Assembly: GCA_938009745.1 (NCBI GenBank)
Contig: CALLII010000087.1
Span: 1 to 50,972, forward strand
Length of the DNA: 50,972 nt
Source of the DNA: an uncultured Flavobacteriales bacterium
GTDB taxonomy: Bacteria > Bacteroidota > Bacteroidia > Flavobacteriales_D > CAJJDF01
Reading direction: 5' to 3'
In this document: positions 17,605-24,911 of the stretch, in pieces
Position numbering within the stretch: the stretch's first letter is position 1
How the letters are laid out: every line of letters starts with the position of its first letter
Translations under genes and position numbers: made by a program
The notes under the pieces: model-generated
What the model was told of the DNA's origin: nothing
Seen by the model: the letters and a program-made list of their open reading frames with translations, nothing else
The model's database searches: none

Positions 17605-18292
17605 CTTAAAACATACCCTATTAGTAGTTCTGCTAACTATATTTAGTGGAATTTCTGTTTTTTCTCAAGAAGAAAAACAAGGAGAAATTCAGCCAATAAG
17701 CAAATTTTTAATCAAGACAAACTTTAAGCTTCCTTTCCCAACTTCTAATCATTTTATGACAAAAGTTGCTGATGGTGTTGTTGATTTGAATGGTAGTTTT
17801 AATTTCAAATTTTTTAACGAGTTTTATGCAGGGGTAGGATACAAATATTCTCATTTTAAACTAGACGAAATACAAGCTAGGGCTACACCTAATAAAATTT
17901 ATGATGGTAAAATAATCCAACAAGGTTTTTATGGAGAGTTAAGTTATTTCTTTCATCCTTATGAAATCCTTTCTATTGAAGCTAACTTTCAAGTAGGTCA
18001 AGAGAGTATTAGTGCTACATCTGTATTATGCCCATCAGATTCACCTGGTCATATTAATAAAAAGGGACTATTCTATTCTCCTAATATTAATATTTATTTA
18101 AAAACAGAAGAGGTTTTTAGCTTCTATTTATCACTAGGATATCAGTTTTCAACAACTGGTTTTCAACCAGAAGATATGTGTAGAACTTCTTTTGATAATT
18201 ATGAATCAGTAGATTATAATGGAAATTACCAGCATATTAATGTAGGGTTTGGTATAGGAATTTCGCTTATTAAGCCAAAAAATAAGTTGTAA
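17594..18292 (+). CDS. Secreted or outer-membrane protein of unknown function, TTG start
   Basis: The 232-residue product begins at a TTG, because no ATG or GTG precedes the signal peptide (LKHTLLVVLLTIFSGISVFSQ). This start overlaps the previous gene by 11 bases, a sign of translational coupling. The mature part is rich in aromatic and Gly residues with alternating strands (FYAGVGYKYSHF, INVGFGIGISLI), which fits a small beta-barrel. No named family is recognised. It shares its last base with the ATG of the phosphodiesterase gene, so it is firmly inside the fabI operon. Confidence 0.62.
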   Translation: MIINLKHTLLVVLLTIFSGISVFSQEEKQGEIQPISKFLIKTNFKLPFPTSNHFMTKVADGVVDLNGSFNFKFFNEFYAGVGYKYSHFKLDEIQARATPNKIYDGKIIQQGFYGELSYFFHPYEILSIEANFQVGQESISATSVLCPSDSPGHINKKGLFYSPNINIYLKTEEVFSFYLSLGYQFSTTGFQPEDMCRTSFDNYESVDYNGNYQHINVGFGIGISLIKPKNKL

Positions 18293-18795
18293 TGAAAATA
18301 GGTGTAATATCAGATACTCACGGGTATTTAGATGAGCAAGTTTTCGAATATTTTAAGGATTGTGACGAAATTTGGCATGCTGGCGACATTGGCGATTTAC
18401 AAGTTACAGATAGGCTAAAAGAGTTTAAAAGACTAAAATGTGTTTTTGGTAACATTGATGGAACAGAAGCACGAAAAGAGTTTAAAGAAACTATTCGTTT
18501 TACTTGCCAAGGTTTAGTTGTAATGATAACTCATATTGGAGGAAAACAATATGTTTATACACCAGCAATAAGAGAAGATTTAAAAAGAAATCCACCAGAT
18601 ATATTTGTTTGCGGACATTCTCATATTCTTAAAGTAGGATATGATAAAAGATTTGGTTTTTTATATTTAAACCCAGGAGCTGCAGGTATTCATGGTTTTC
18701 ATAAAGTAAGAACTTTGTTAAGGTTTGATATTATAAATAAAACTCCAAGAAACATGGAGGTAATTGAACTAGGAGAAAGAGCAAAGCCTAAGTAA
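18292..18795 (+). CDS. YfcE/MJ0936-type metallophosphoesterase
   Basis: The 167-residue protein contains the calcineurin-like metal ligands in order: DTH (Asp8, His10), GDIGD (Asp32), GNIDG (Asn54), THIGG (His81) and GHSH (His109, His111). Length matches the small YfcE/MJ0936 phosphodiesterases, which hydrolyse phosphodiester model substrates in the cytoplasm with manganese. The physiological substrate is not known. Its start overlaps the preceding stop by one base, and a Cys/Lys-rich microprotein begins two bases after its stop, so it sits in the middle of the operon. Confidence 0.9.
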   Translation: MKIGVISDTHGYLDEQVFEYFKDCDEIWHAGDIGDLQVTDRLKEFKRLKCVFGNIDGTEARKEFKETIRFTCQGLVVMITHIGGKQYVYTPAIREDLKRNPPDIFVCGHSHILKVGYDKRFGFLYLNPGAAGIHGFHKVRTLLRFDIINKTPRNMEVIELGERAKPK

Positions 18796-18797
18796 TT

Positions 18798-18962
18798 ATG
18801 GGGAAAGATAAGTGTTGTAAGAAAAAGTGTTGCAAAAAATACAAAGAGAAAAAGAAAGATTTTTGTAAAAAATGCCCCAAAATTTGTGTGATTTGTGTTG
18901 TAAAAAAGGAAAAGAAAGAAGATAAGAAGAAAGCTAAAAAGACTTCTAAAAAGAAAACATAA
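18798..18962 (+). CDS. Cys/Lys-rich 54-residue microprotein
   Basis: An ATG two bases after the phosphodiesterase stop opens a 54-codon frame ending in TAA at 18960-18962. The product has eight cysteines arranged CC-x3-CC near residues 6-12, then Cys23, 26, 30 and 33. About half the residues are lysine, and the tail (36-54) is almost purely basic. There is no signal peptide. The paired and CxxC-type spacing suggests metal or cluster binding, and the Lys tail suggests nucleic-acid or acidic-partner binding; both are inference. I do not recognise a family. The opposite-strand frame over this interval is a shadow made of Phe/Leu codons. Spacing in the operon supports translation. Confidence 0.62.
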   Translation: MGKDKCCKKKCCKKYKEKKKDFCKKCPKICVICVVKKEKKEDKKKAKKTSKKKT

Positions 18963-19000
18963 TTGTGGCAACTAATAATTAATCTTGTCGTAAACCAACT

Positions 19001-20242
19001 ATGAAAAAAACTTACATCTTTTTAATTTTCTTATTTGTAGTGAGCACTAATTTTTCACAAATAAAAAAATCAGCTTTATTTATTGGTAATAGTTATACTA
19101 ATTACAATAATTTGCCAAATTTAGTGGAACAAATGGCTGCCTCAGTGGGAGATACTCTTATTAGATCAGCTCATACACCAGGTGGAGCCCAATTAGTTCA
19201 GCATGCATCTAGTTCTACTGTGGTTAATCTTATTGCTAATAGTCAGTGGGATTTTGTAATCCTACAAGAACAAAGTCAAAAACCTTCTTTTTCTCCTTCT
19301 CAAGTGGCAAATGATGTGTTTCCTTATGCCAAAACTTTATGCGATACTATTAGATATTTTGATAGTTGCACTCAACCTATTTTTTACATGACTTGGGGAA
19401 GAAAATTTGGAGATGCAGGAAATTGTGCGGCATTACCATGGCTATGTACTTATCAAGGAATGGATAGTGCTTTGGCAGCCAGCTATAATATAATGGGGCA
19501 ACAAAATGATGCTTTTGTTTCGCCAGTTGGAGCAGTTTGGAATTATTTAATAACTAATAACCCAACTCTTAATCTGTACAATGGTGATAATTCTCACCCC
19601 AATATAAATGGATCATATGCAGCAGCTTGTACCTTTTATTCAGTCATTTTCAGGAAAGATCCAACATCAATAACATTTAATTCTTCGCTTTCTAATACAG
19701 ATGCCCAACTAATACGAAATGCAGTAAAAGCAGTATGTTTTGATAGTTTAACAAAGTGGAATGTTGGAAATTTTGACCCAATTGCTAGTTATTCCTACAC
19801 TGTATCCTCTTCAAATATTACTACAACAAATACTTCACTTAATTCAAGTAATTATTCTTGGGATTTTGGAGATGGAAATACATCTAACCTAGAAAACCCT
19901 ACTCATACTTATGCTGTAAGCGGAAACTACCAAGTACAGTTAGTTGCTACTAAATGTGGAATTACCGATACCACAACTCAATTTGTACAAATAAGCTTTT
20001 TAAGTTTAAGTGAAAAAAGCAAAATTAATTTTACGGTATTCCCAAACCCAAGTAGTTCAGGAATTTTTACTATTGAATCTCAATTAAATCAAAATTTTAG
20101 TTTGTACAGTAGTTCAGGAAAATTGATACAGACACTTTCAATTAATAAAGGAGTTCAAGTGGTTTCATTAACTAGTTTGTCAGAAGGAATTTATTTGTTA
20201 GTCTCAGAAAATGGGACAGTCAATAAACTGATTATTCAATAA
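19001..20242 (+). CDS. SGNH hydrolase-like protein with PKD and T9SS domains
   Basis: The 413-residue product has a signal peptide (to about residue 20). It has an SGNH/GDSL-like domain beginning LFIGNSYT (candidate Ser31), with the late DxxH pair in NGDNSHPN (Asp196, His199). A PKD-type domain follows (SWDFGDGNTSNLENPTHTY, about 285-303), and then a T9SS type A sorting domain (FTVFPNPSSSGIFTIES, about 345-361, to the end at LIIQ). It should be exported across the outer membrane by T9SS. Substrates of such hydrolases include acetylated glycans, but that cannot be fixed here. A near-consensus TAATCTTG at 18980-18987 could give it a promoter separate from the fabI operon. Confidence 0.85.
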   Translation: MKKTYIFLIFLFVVSTNFSQIKKSALFIGNSYTNYNNLPNLVEQMAASVGDTLIRSAHTPGGAQLVQHASSSTVVNLIANSQWDFVILQEQSQKPSFSPSQVANDVFPYAKTLCDTIRYFDSCTQPIFYMTWGRKFGDAGNCAALPWLCTYQGMDSALAASYNIMGQQNDAFVSPVGAVWNYLITNNPTLNLYNGDNSHPNINGSYAAACTFYSVIFRKDPTSITFNSSLSNTDAQLIRNAVKAVCFDSLTKWNVGNFDPIASYSYTVSSSNITTTNTSLNSSNYSWDFGDGNTSNLENPTHTYAVSGNYQVQLVATKCGITDTTTQFVQISFLSLSEKSKINFTVFPNPSSSGIFTIESQLNQNFSLYSSSGKLIQTLSINKGVQVVSLTSLSEGIYLLVSENGTVNKLIIQ

Positions 20243-20289
20243 GTAAGATTCACTTTTTCTACTCCCGATAATTAGTGTTAATTTCACCT

Positions 20290-21264
20290 ATGAGTTTTGT
20301 CAATAAATTTATTGGTCTTTCTATCATCCTACTTCTTCTGCTTTTTGTAGGGGTTTCATTGGGTTCAGTCCTTGCTTTCCCCGATTTTTCGGATGAAACA
20401 ACTCTTAATATATTTAAACTCCGTATCCCAAGAACAATAACGGCACTAGTTTGTGGAGCAGGAATTGCTATTGCTGGTTTACTAATGCAGACCCTTTTCA
20501 GAAATCCATTGGCAGGCCCCTCTGTTTTAGGAATTTCTTCTGGTTCTAGTTTGGGAGTAGCGTTAGGAATTTTTATTTTAAATGGAACGGGCATTAGCAT
20601 TATAAGCGAACGATTAACTGTTTCAACTTTAGCAGTAATTGGAGCATTAGCGGTTACCTTTTTATTGCTGTTTGTCTCTAAATACCTCAGAAAGAGTAAT
20701 ACGTTATTAATCGTAGGATTAATGGTGGGTTATTTTGTATCATCTATTGTTAATGTATTTAGTTTTTATGGAAATAAAACTAACTTACAGTCATTTGTTT
20801 ACTGGGGACTAGGTAGTTTTGATAAAGAAGTTGATTTTGCAATTCTTCCATATTACTATGTACCAGTTATATTATTAATCGTCATTGTATTTTTACTACA
20901 GAAACCACTTAACCTGTTATTAATGGGCGAGAAGTATGCTGTTTCATTAGGACTAAATATAAAGCGAAACAGATTTATTATTATTCTGGTTGTAGGATTA
21001 CTAACTGGTTTGATCACTGCTCTTTGTGGTCCAATTGCCTTTTTAGGAATAGCAACTCCGCATTTAGCTCGTAATTTTATTTCAAGCTCTAATCACAAGC
21101 ACGTAATTCCTTTTACAATAATGCTAGGAGCTTGTTTAGGACTTATTTGCGATATCATTTCTCGTTTACCAGGATTAGACGGGAATTTACCTTTGAATGC
21201 TGTAACAAGCTTTATTGGAGCTCCATTGGTTATTTGGATAATTTTTAAAAACAAAATGGTGTAA
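20290..21264 (+). CDS. FecCD-type ABC transporter permease
   Basis: The 324-residue permease (ATG at 20290; a GTG 15 bases upstream is possible) has about ten hydrophobic helices and FecCD family motifs. These are LRIPRTITALVCGAGIAIAG, MQTLFRNPLAGPSVLGISSGS and the cytoplasmic coupling stretch GPIAFLGIATPHLARN. Transporters of this family import ferric siderophores, haem or cobalamin. The ATPase gene follows immediately (stop and ATG adjacent). No periplasmic binding protein or TonB-dependent receptor lies in the window, so the substrate is open. Confidence 0.92.
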   Translation: MSFVNKFIGLSIILLLLLFVGVSLGSVLAFPDFSDETTLNIFKLRIPRTITALVCGAGIAIAGLLMQTLFRNPLAGPSVLGISSGSSLGVALGIFILNGTGISIISERLTVSTLAVIGALAVTFLLLFVSKYLRKSNTLLIVGLMVGYFVSSIVNVFSFYGNKTNLQSFVYWGLGSFDKEVDFAILPYYYVPVILLIVIVFLLQKPLNLLLMGEKYAVSLGLNIKRNRFIIILVVGLLTGLITALCGPIAFLGIATPHLARNFISSSNHKHVIPFTIMLGACLGLICDIISRLPGLDGNLPLNAVTSFIGAPLVIWIIFKNKMV

Positions 21265-21966
21265 ATGGAAAACCAAACTCCCATATTATCTCTTACAAAT
21301 TTAGAGGTTGGTTACAACTCAAAATCACTTTTGAGTGCAGTTAACCTAAATGCCAATAAAGGTGAGTTAATCGCATTAATGGGATTGAACGGAACAGGTA
21401 AAACTACTCTTTTCAAAACTATTTTAAAAGAGACTCCTTCGCTTAGTGGTAAAGTATTATTTGGAGATAAAGAACTAGAAATTAATCAGCTTCAATCACA
21501 AATAAGTGTGGTTTATACCGAGCGAATATCTATTTATGGATTTAGTGTAACTGATATGATTGCAATGGGACGTATGCCTCACACCAATAGATTTGGAAAG
21601 TTAACTGCCAAAGACAAAGAAGTAATTCACACAAGTATCAAAAGTCTTAAACTTGAAGATATTGCTGAGACTCAAATTGATAATTTGAGTGATGGTCAAT
21701 TCCAAAAAGTAATGATTGCTAGAGCATTGGCACAGGAAACTACTATTTTACTTTTGGATGAGCCAACAGCTTTTTTAGATATTAAGAATAAGAAAATGAT
21801 ACATGAATTGTTGGTTGATTTATCTCAAAATCATAATAAAACAATACTAGTTTCTACTCACGATTTATCATTTTGTCAATCTCATTGCGACAAAGTTTGG
21901 TTAGCTAAAGAAGGTAAATTAAGCGAGAAATTAGGTAAAGAAATTAAAGAGTTAGATTTCGATTAA
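21265..21966 (+). CDS. FecE-type ABC transporter ATP-binding protein
   Basis: The 233-residue ATPase has Walker A GLNGTGKTT (40-48), Q-loop region QISVVYTE, signature LSDGQ (141-145, with Asp replacing the usual second Gly), Walker B ILLLDE (161-166) and the switch His in STHD. It is the partner of the permease that ends at the base before its ATG. It would energise uptake of an iron chelate or cobalamin-like substrate at the inner membrane. Its stop codon overlaps by four bases with the stop of the convergent SirB1-like gene (the shared bases are TTAA). Confidence 0.92.
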   Translation: MENQTPILSLTNLEVGYNSKSLLSAVNLNANKGELIALMGLNGTGKTTLFKTILKETPSLSGKVLFGDKELEINQLQSQISVVYTERISIYGFSVTDMIAMGRMPHTNRFGKLTAKDKEVIHTSIKSLKLEDIAETQIDNLSDGQFQKVMIARALAQETTILLLDEPTAFLDIKNKKMIHELLVDLSQNHNKTILVSTHDLSFCQSHCDKVWLAKEGKLSEKLGKEIKELDFD

Positions 21967-22838
21967 GAAAGCAATCCTAGAATTTCTTTCATAACTTCAG
22001 CCTTATCAGCATATCCCATTTTTTCGTAAGAAAACACTAAATTATTCACCATACGTTTTATGATATCTTTATTAGTACAAGGTGAGTAAAACTGTTCTTT
22101 TTGAGGTAAGTTTAGTTGAGCTAAAAACGAATCTATTTCGCTTTTATCAAACATAGTTCCTTTACTAAATGGATTTATGTAAATTAGTACATCATCCGTT
22201 TCCATCTCTGTAAGATGGATATTGGTCATTTGTTCATCTAAATAGCACAAAACAAAATGACTAGGTAAATTAACCCCAAAAATAGGAAGTCCTATATCTT
22301 GAGTTACAAGTAAATATATTATTGATAGAGATAAAGGATTGCCTCTCTTAGTCTCCATTACATTACTTAAGAATGAGCTATGGGGAGAGTGGTAATTAGT
22401 CTTATTTCCAGAGAAACCGTATTCTTCAAAAATGATTTTATTAATCACTTTTATAGTTTCAAAACTCGTAAGATTAGGATTTAGTTCTAACCAAATATCT
22501 CTTTTGATTTTTTCAATCCCTTCTAAAACTGGTTTCACATCCAAATCAGGATATTGGAACTGATTAATTAACAAAGCTCCACGAAGTAAGTCCGGATTGT
22601 CTTTCTCAATCCACTTTTCTAGTTCTGCTCTTGTGTTTTCAAATTGTATTTGCTGAATTAAATCTTCAATTCGGCTTTGCGATTCTACATTCATTGGATG
22701 AGTTTCCCAATACTCTTCTAAAAAGGGTATAGATTCTCCACCCAACTCCATCAATTTATTTTTGACTTCATTGTAAATAAATTCGTCAGGGTCGTCTAAC
22801 AAACTTATCAAAGCTTTTATTTCGTTTTGGTTTATCAA
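21963..22838 (-). CDS. SirB1-like transglutaminase-fold protein
   Basis: The 291-residue protein has an N-terminal helical, HEAT-like part (about 5-60). It also has the SirB1/transglutaminase-like core MxxKRGNPLSLSIIYLLVTQ with GLPIFGVNLPSHFVLCYLD (about 158-196). The family resembles transglutaminases but has no proven catalysis. A TTG at 22838 is the only start that keeps the N-terminal helices, because an in-frame stop lies three codons upstream. No signal peptide is seen, so it is probably cytoplasmic. It diverges from the GT87-like gene. Confidence 0.82.
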   Translation of the reverse strand: MINQNEIKALISLLDDPDEFIYNEVKNKLMELGGESIPFLEEYWETHPMNVESQSRIEDLIQQIQFENTRAELEKWIEKDNPDLLRGALLINQFQYPDLDVKPVLEGIEKIKRDIWLELNPNLTSFETIKVINKIIFEEYGFSGNKTNYHSPHSSFLSNVMETKRGNPLSLSIIYLLVTQDIGLPIFGVNLPSHFVLCYLDEQMTNIHLTEMETDDVLIYINPFSKGTMFDKSEIDSFLAQLNLPQKEQFYSPCTNKDIIKRMVNNLVFSYEKMGYADKAEVMKEILGLLS

Positions 22839-22942
22839 TTCAGTCTAATTTATAATATCTACGCCAGTAAAAGTAAAAAGGTTTGTTAATGATATTAAAA
22901 ACCTGACTTGTATTTATACACATCTAACTGTTTATTTTATAG

Positions 22943-22950
22943 TATATTTG
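22943..22950 (+). promoter_or_regulatory. Bacteroidota -7 element (TATATTTG) five bases before a start codon
   Basis: The exact TAnnTTTG ends only five bases before the ATG at 22956. Transcription would then begin at or within a few bases of the start codon, giving a leaderless or nearly leaderless mRNA. Confidence 0.5.
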
Positions 22951-22955
22951 GCCAC

Positions 22956-24329
22956 ATGAAATCGATTAAACCTCTTTCAATATTTTTAATAATTGTCTCT
23001 CTTTTGGGATATGCTTTTGTATATTATGGAATTGAAAGAACAGAGTTTTTATCTCTTATTATTTCTGTTATAATTTTAGGAGGAATATATTTTTATTGGC
23101 TTAAGAGCAATGTTTTACCTCTAAAAATGATATTAATAATAGGTATTCTTTTTAGAGTTGTTTTTATTTTTGATTCGCCTAATTTCTCAGATGATTTCTA
23201 TCGTTTTACATGGGATGGAAAACTACAGACTCAAGGTATAAATCCTTACCTCCAAACACCTACTCAACTAGTTACTGAAAACCCACAATTTAGAGTAGAT
23301 GAAACACACGATTTATATTTAAAACTAAATTCTAAAGAGTATTTTACAGTTTATCCACCAGTAAATCAATCTTTTTTTGCACTTGCGGAGTTTGTTTCTA
23401 ACGGAAGTATAAGGCAAACAGTAGTCTGGATGAAAGTCATAATATTGTTATTCGAAATAGGATTATTCTATGTCTTGTTTTTAATGTTAAAAAGACTAAA
23501 ACTCCCAGAAACCCTTACTCAAATTTACTTTTTGAATCCGCTTGTTATTATTGAACTAACCGGAAATGTTCACTTTGAAGGAGTGATGTTGTTTTTTCTG
23601 ATGCTTGGATTGCTATTCGTTTTAAAAAATAAAATATGGTTAGCAGGAATAGCTTTGGGACTAGCTGTTAGTGTAAAGTTAATTCCATTAATACTATTAC
23701 CCTTGTTTTTGCCGCTTTTAGGATGGCAAAAGAGTTTTAAATTATACCTAGCACTTGGTGTTACTTTTGTCTTAACATTGCTTCCTTTTATTACAAGTGA
23801 ATTAATTGATAATTTTAGCCAAAGTGTAAACTTATATTTTCAAACCTTTGAGTTTAATGCCAGTATTTATTATGTATTAAAAGAGATAAGTTATTTAATT
23901 ATAGGTTATAAGTCGAGCCTTTTGGGGATATTAATTCCTCTGTTTGTTCTAGGTTTTGCATTATACTTAATGGTTAAGCTTTACAAAGAGTCTAAAAGAA
24001 CAGTATTTCCGTTTAAGTTATTTATACAAAAGGCAACTCTTTTATTATTTGTCTATTACCTATTAGCCACAACAGTTCATCCATGGTATGTAATTAACTT
24101 AGTGGCTTTAAGTGTATTTATGAATAGCAGAGTGTACCTTCTTTGGTCAATAACAGTTTTTTTAAGCTACTTCGCATATAGTAATTATGTTCTAAATTTT
24201 GCAACAGATCAAGATTTTCATCAGTATAATTGGTACTTTTTTATTATTGCTATAGAGTACCTAGCCTTGTTATTTTTTATTATTTTTGAAAGAAGAAAAT
24301 CGAATAAAATTACAACATCAATATTATGA
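22956..24329 (+). CDS. GT87/DUF2029-like polyprenyl-phosphate-mannose mannosyltransferase
   Basis: From the ATG at 22956 (MKSIKPLSIF) this is a 457-residue protein with about eleven hydrophobic helices. The frame is open upstream to 22908, but that start precedes the promoter element and would add an uncharacteristic tail. The first loop carries FSDDFYRFTWDGKLQTQGINPY (Asp-Asp and Trp-Asp-Gly, about 73-94) and a YPPVNQSFF segment, as in GT-C mannosyltransferases of the GT87/DUF2029 group. Such enzymes use polyprenyl-phosphate mannose at the periplasmic face. The next gene overlaps its stop in an ATGA arrangement. Confidence 0.8.
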   Translation: MKSIKPLSIFLIIVSLLGYAFVYYGIERTEFLSLIISVIILGGIYFYWLKSNVLPLKMILIIGILFRVVFIFDSPNFSDDFYRFTWDGKLQTQGINPYLQTPTQLVTENPQFRVDETHDLYLKLNSKEYFTVYPPVNQSFFALAEFVSNGSIRQTVVWMKVIILLFEIGLFYVLFLMLKRLKLPETLTQIYFLNPLVIIELTGNVHFEGVMLFFLMLGLLFVLKNKIWLAGIALGLAVSVKLIPLILLPLFLPLLGWQKSFKLYLALGVTFVLTLLPFITSELIDNFSQSVNLYFQTFEFNASIYYVLKEISYLIIGYKSSLLGILIPLFVLGFALYLMVKLYKESKRTVFPFKLFIQKATLLLFVYYLLATTVHPWYVINLVALSVFMNSRVYLLWSITVFLSYFAYSNYVLNFATDQDFHQYNWYFFIIAIEYLALLFFIIFERRKSNKITTSIL

Positions 24330-24811
24330 AAAACATACTGTACTTAACAACAATAGCTTTCGTTCTATCATGTGGCACTACTAACTCTGAAAGTGAAGGT
24401 AAAGTAGATATAAATCAAGAAGAAATTACTGCGATTAAAAAAACTACTGAATTAAGTCCAATGGTAATGCCTCATATATTTGAAAATAGAGAAGAAATGA
24501 TTTCAATATCAGAAAACTCTTTTGTTGAAATGGATAAACTTATTGAAATGGTTGTAAATCTAAAATCTGCTCCAGTTAGTGAGAAAGAAATGATTAACAT
24601 TGATAATCAATTTAACAAATTAATGCAAACCTCTTCATCTATTCACCCAGAATCAGAACCTTTTTTTATTGATTATGTGATGCCAATTCAAGAGATTAAG
24701 GATCAATTCATAGGAGTTAATGAACAGCAACAGTTTAATGATGTTAAGGGAAGAATGAAAAAATATCTAGGTAGTTTTTATTTGCTTTTTAGTATTCAAG
24801 ATCAGTACTAA
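24326..24811 (+). CDS. Small lipoprotein of unknown function
   Basis: The 161-residue product has a short lipoprotein signal with lipobox VLSC (about Cys16) and a helical, Met- and Glu-rich mature part. I do not recognise a family. The ATG overlaps the TGA of the mannosyltransferase gene (ATGA), so the two are coupled. It ends 100 bases before the alpha-2-macroglobulin gene, which has its own promoter-like sequence. The protein would sit at the inner or outer membrane facing the periplasm. Confidence 0.68.
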   Translation: MKNILYLTTIAFVLSCGTTNSESEGKVDINQEEITAIKKTTELSPMVMPHIFENREEMISISENSFVEMDKLIEMVVNLKSAPVSEKEMINIDNQFNKLMQTSSSIHPESEPFFIDYVMPIQEIKDQFIGVNEQQQFNDVKGRMKKYLGSFYLLFSIQDQY

Positions 24812-24866
24812 CAAATTCTAATAAGTTCTTTTTTAGGAATAGCATAATTTATTTAAATTTAAGTCG

Positions 24867-24897
24867 TTGGATTACTAATATTCACTTCTTATCTTTT
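24867..24897 (+). promoter_or_regulatory. Promoter candidate for alpha-2-macroglobulin gene
   Basis: A -33 TTG at 24867-24869 is separated by 20 bases from TATCTTTT at 24890-24897, which differs from TAnnTTTG only at the last base. It lies 14 bases before the ATG at 24912. The spacing fits a Bacteroidota vegetative promoter. Confidence 0.45.
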
Positions 24898-24911
24898 TAA
24901 AAAAACTATTC

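Noticed and set aside
18699-18971. 90-codon minus-strand frame
   Set aside because: Phe/Leu-rich shadow of the Lys-rich microprotein and of the phosphodiesterase end on the plus strand.
22908-22955. Upstream start for the GT87-like gene
   Set aside because: It begins at a TTG, precedes the promoter element, and adds a non-conserved tail; the ATG at 22956 is preferred.
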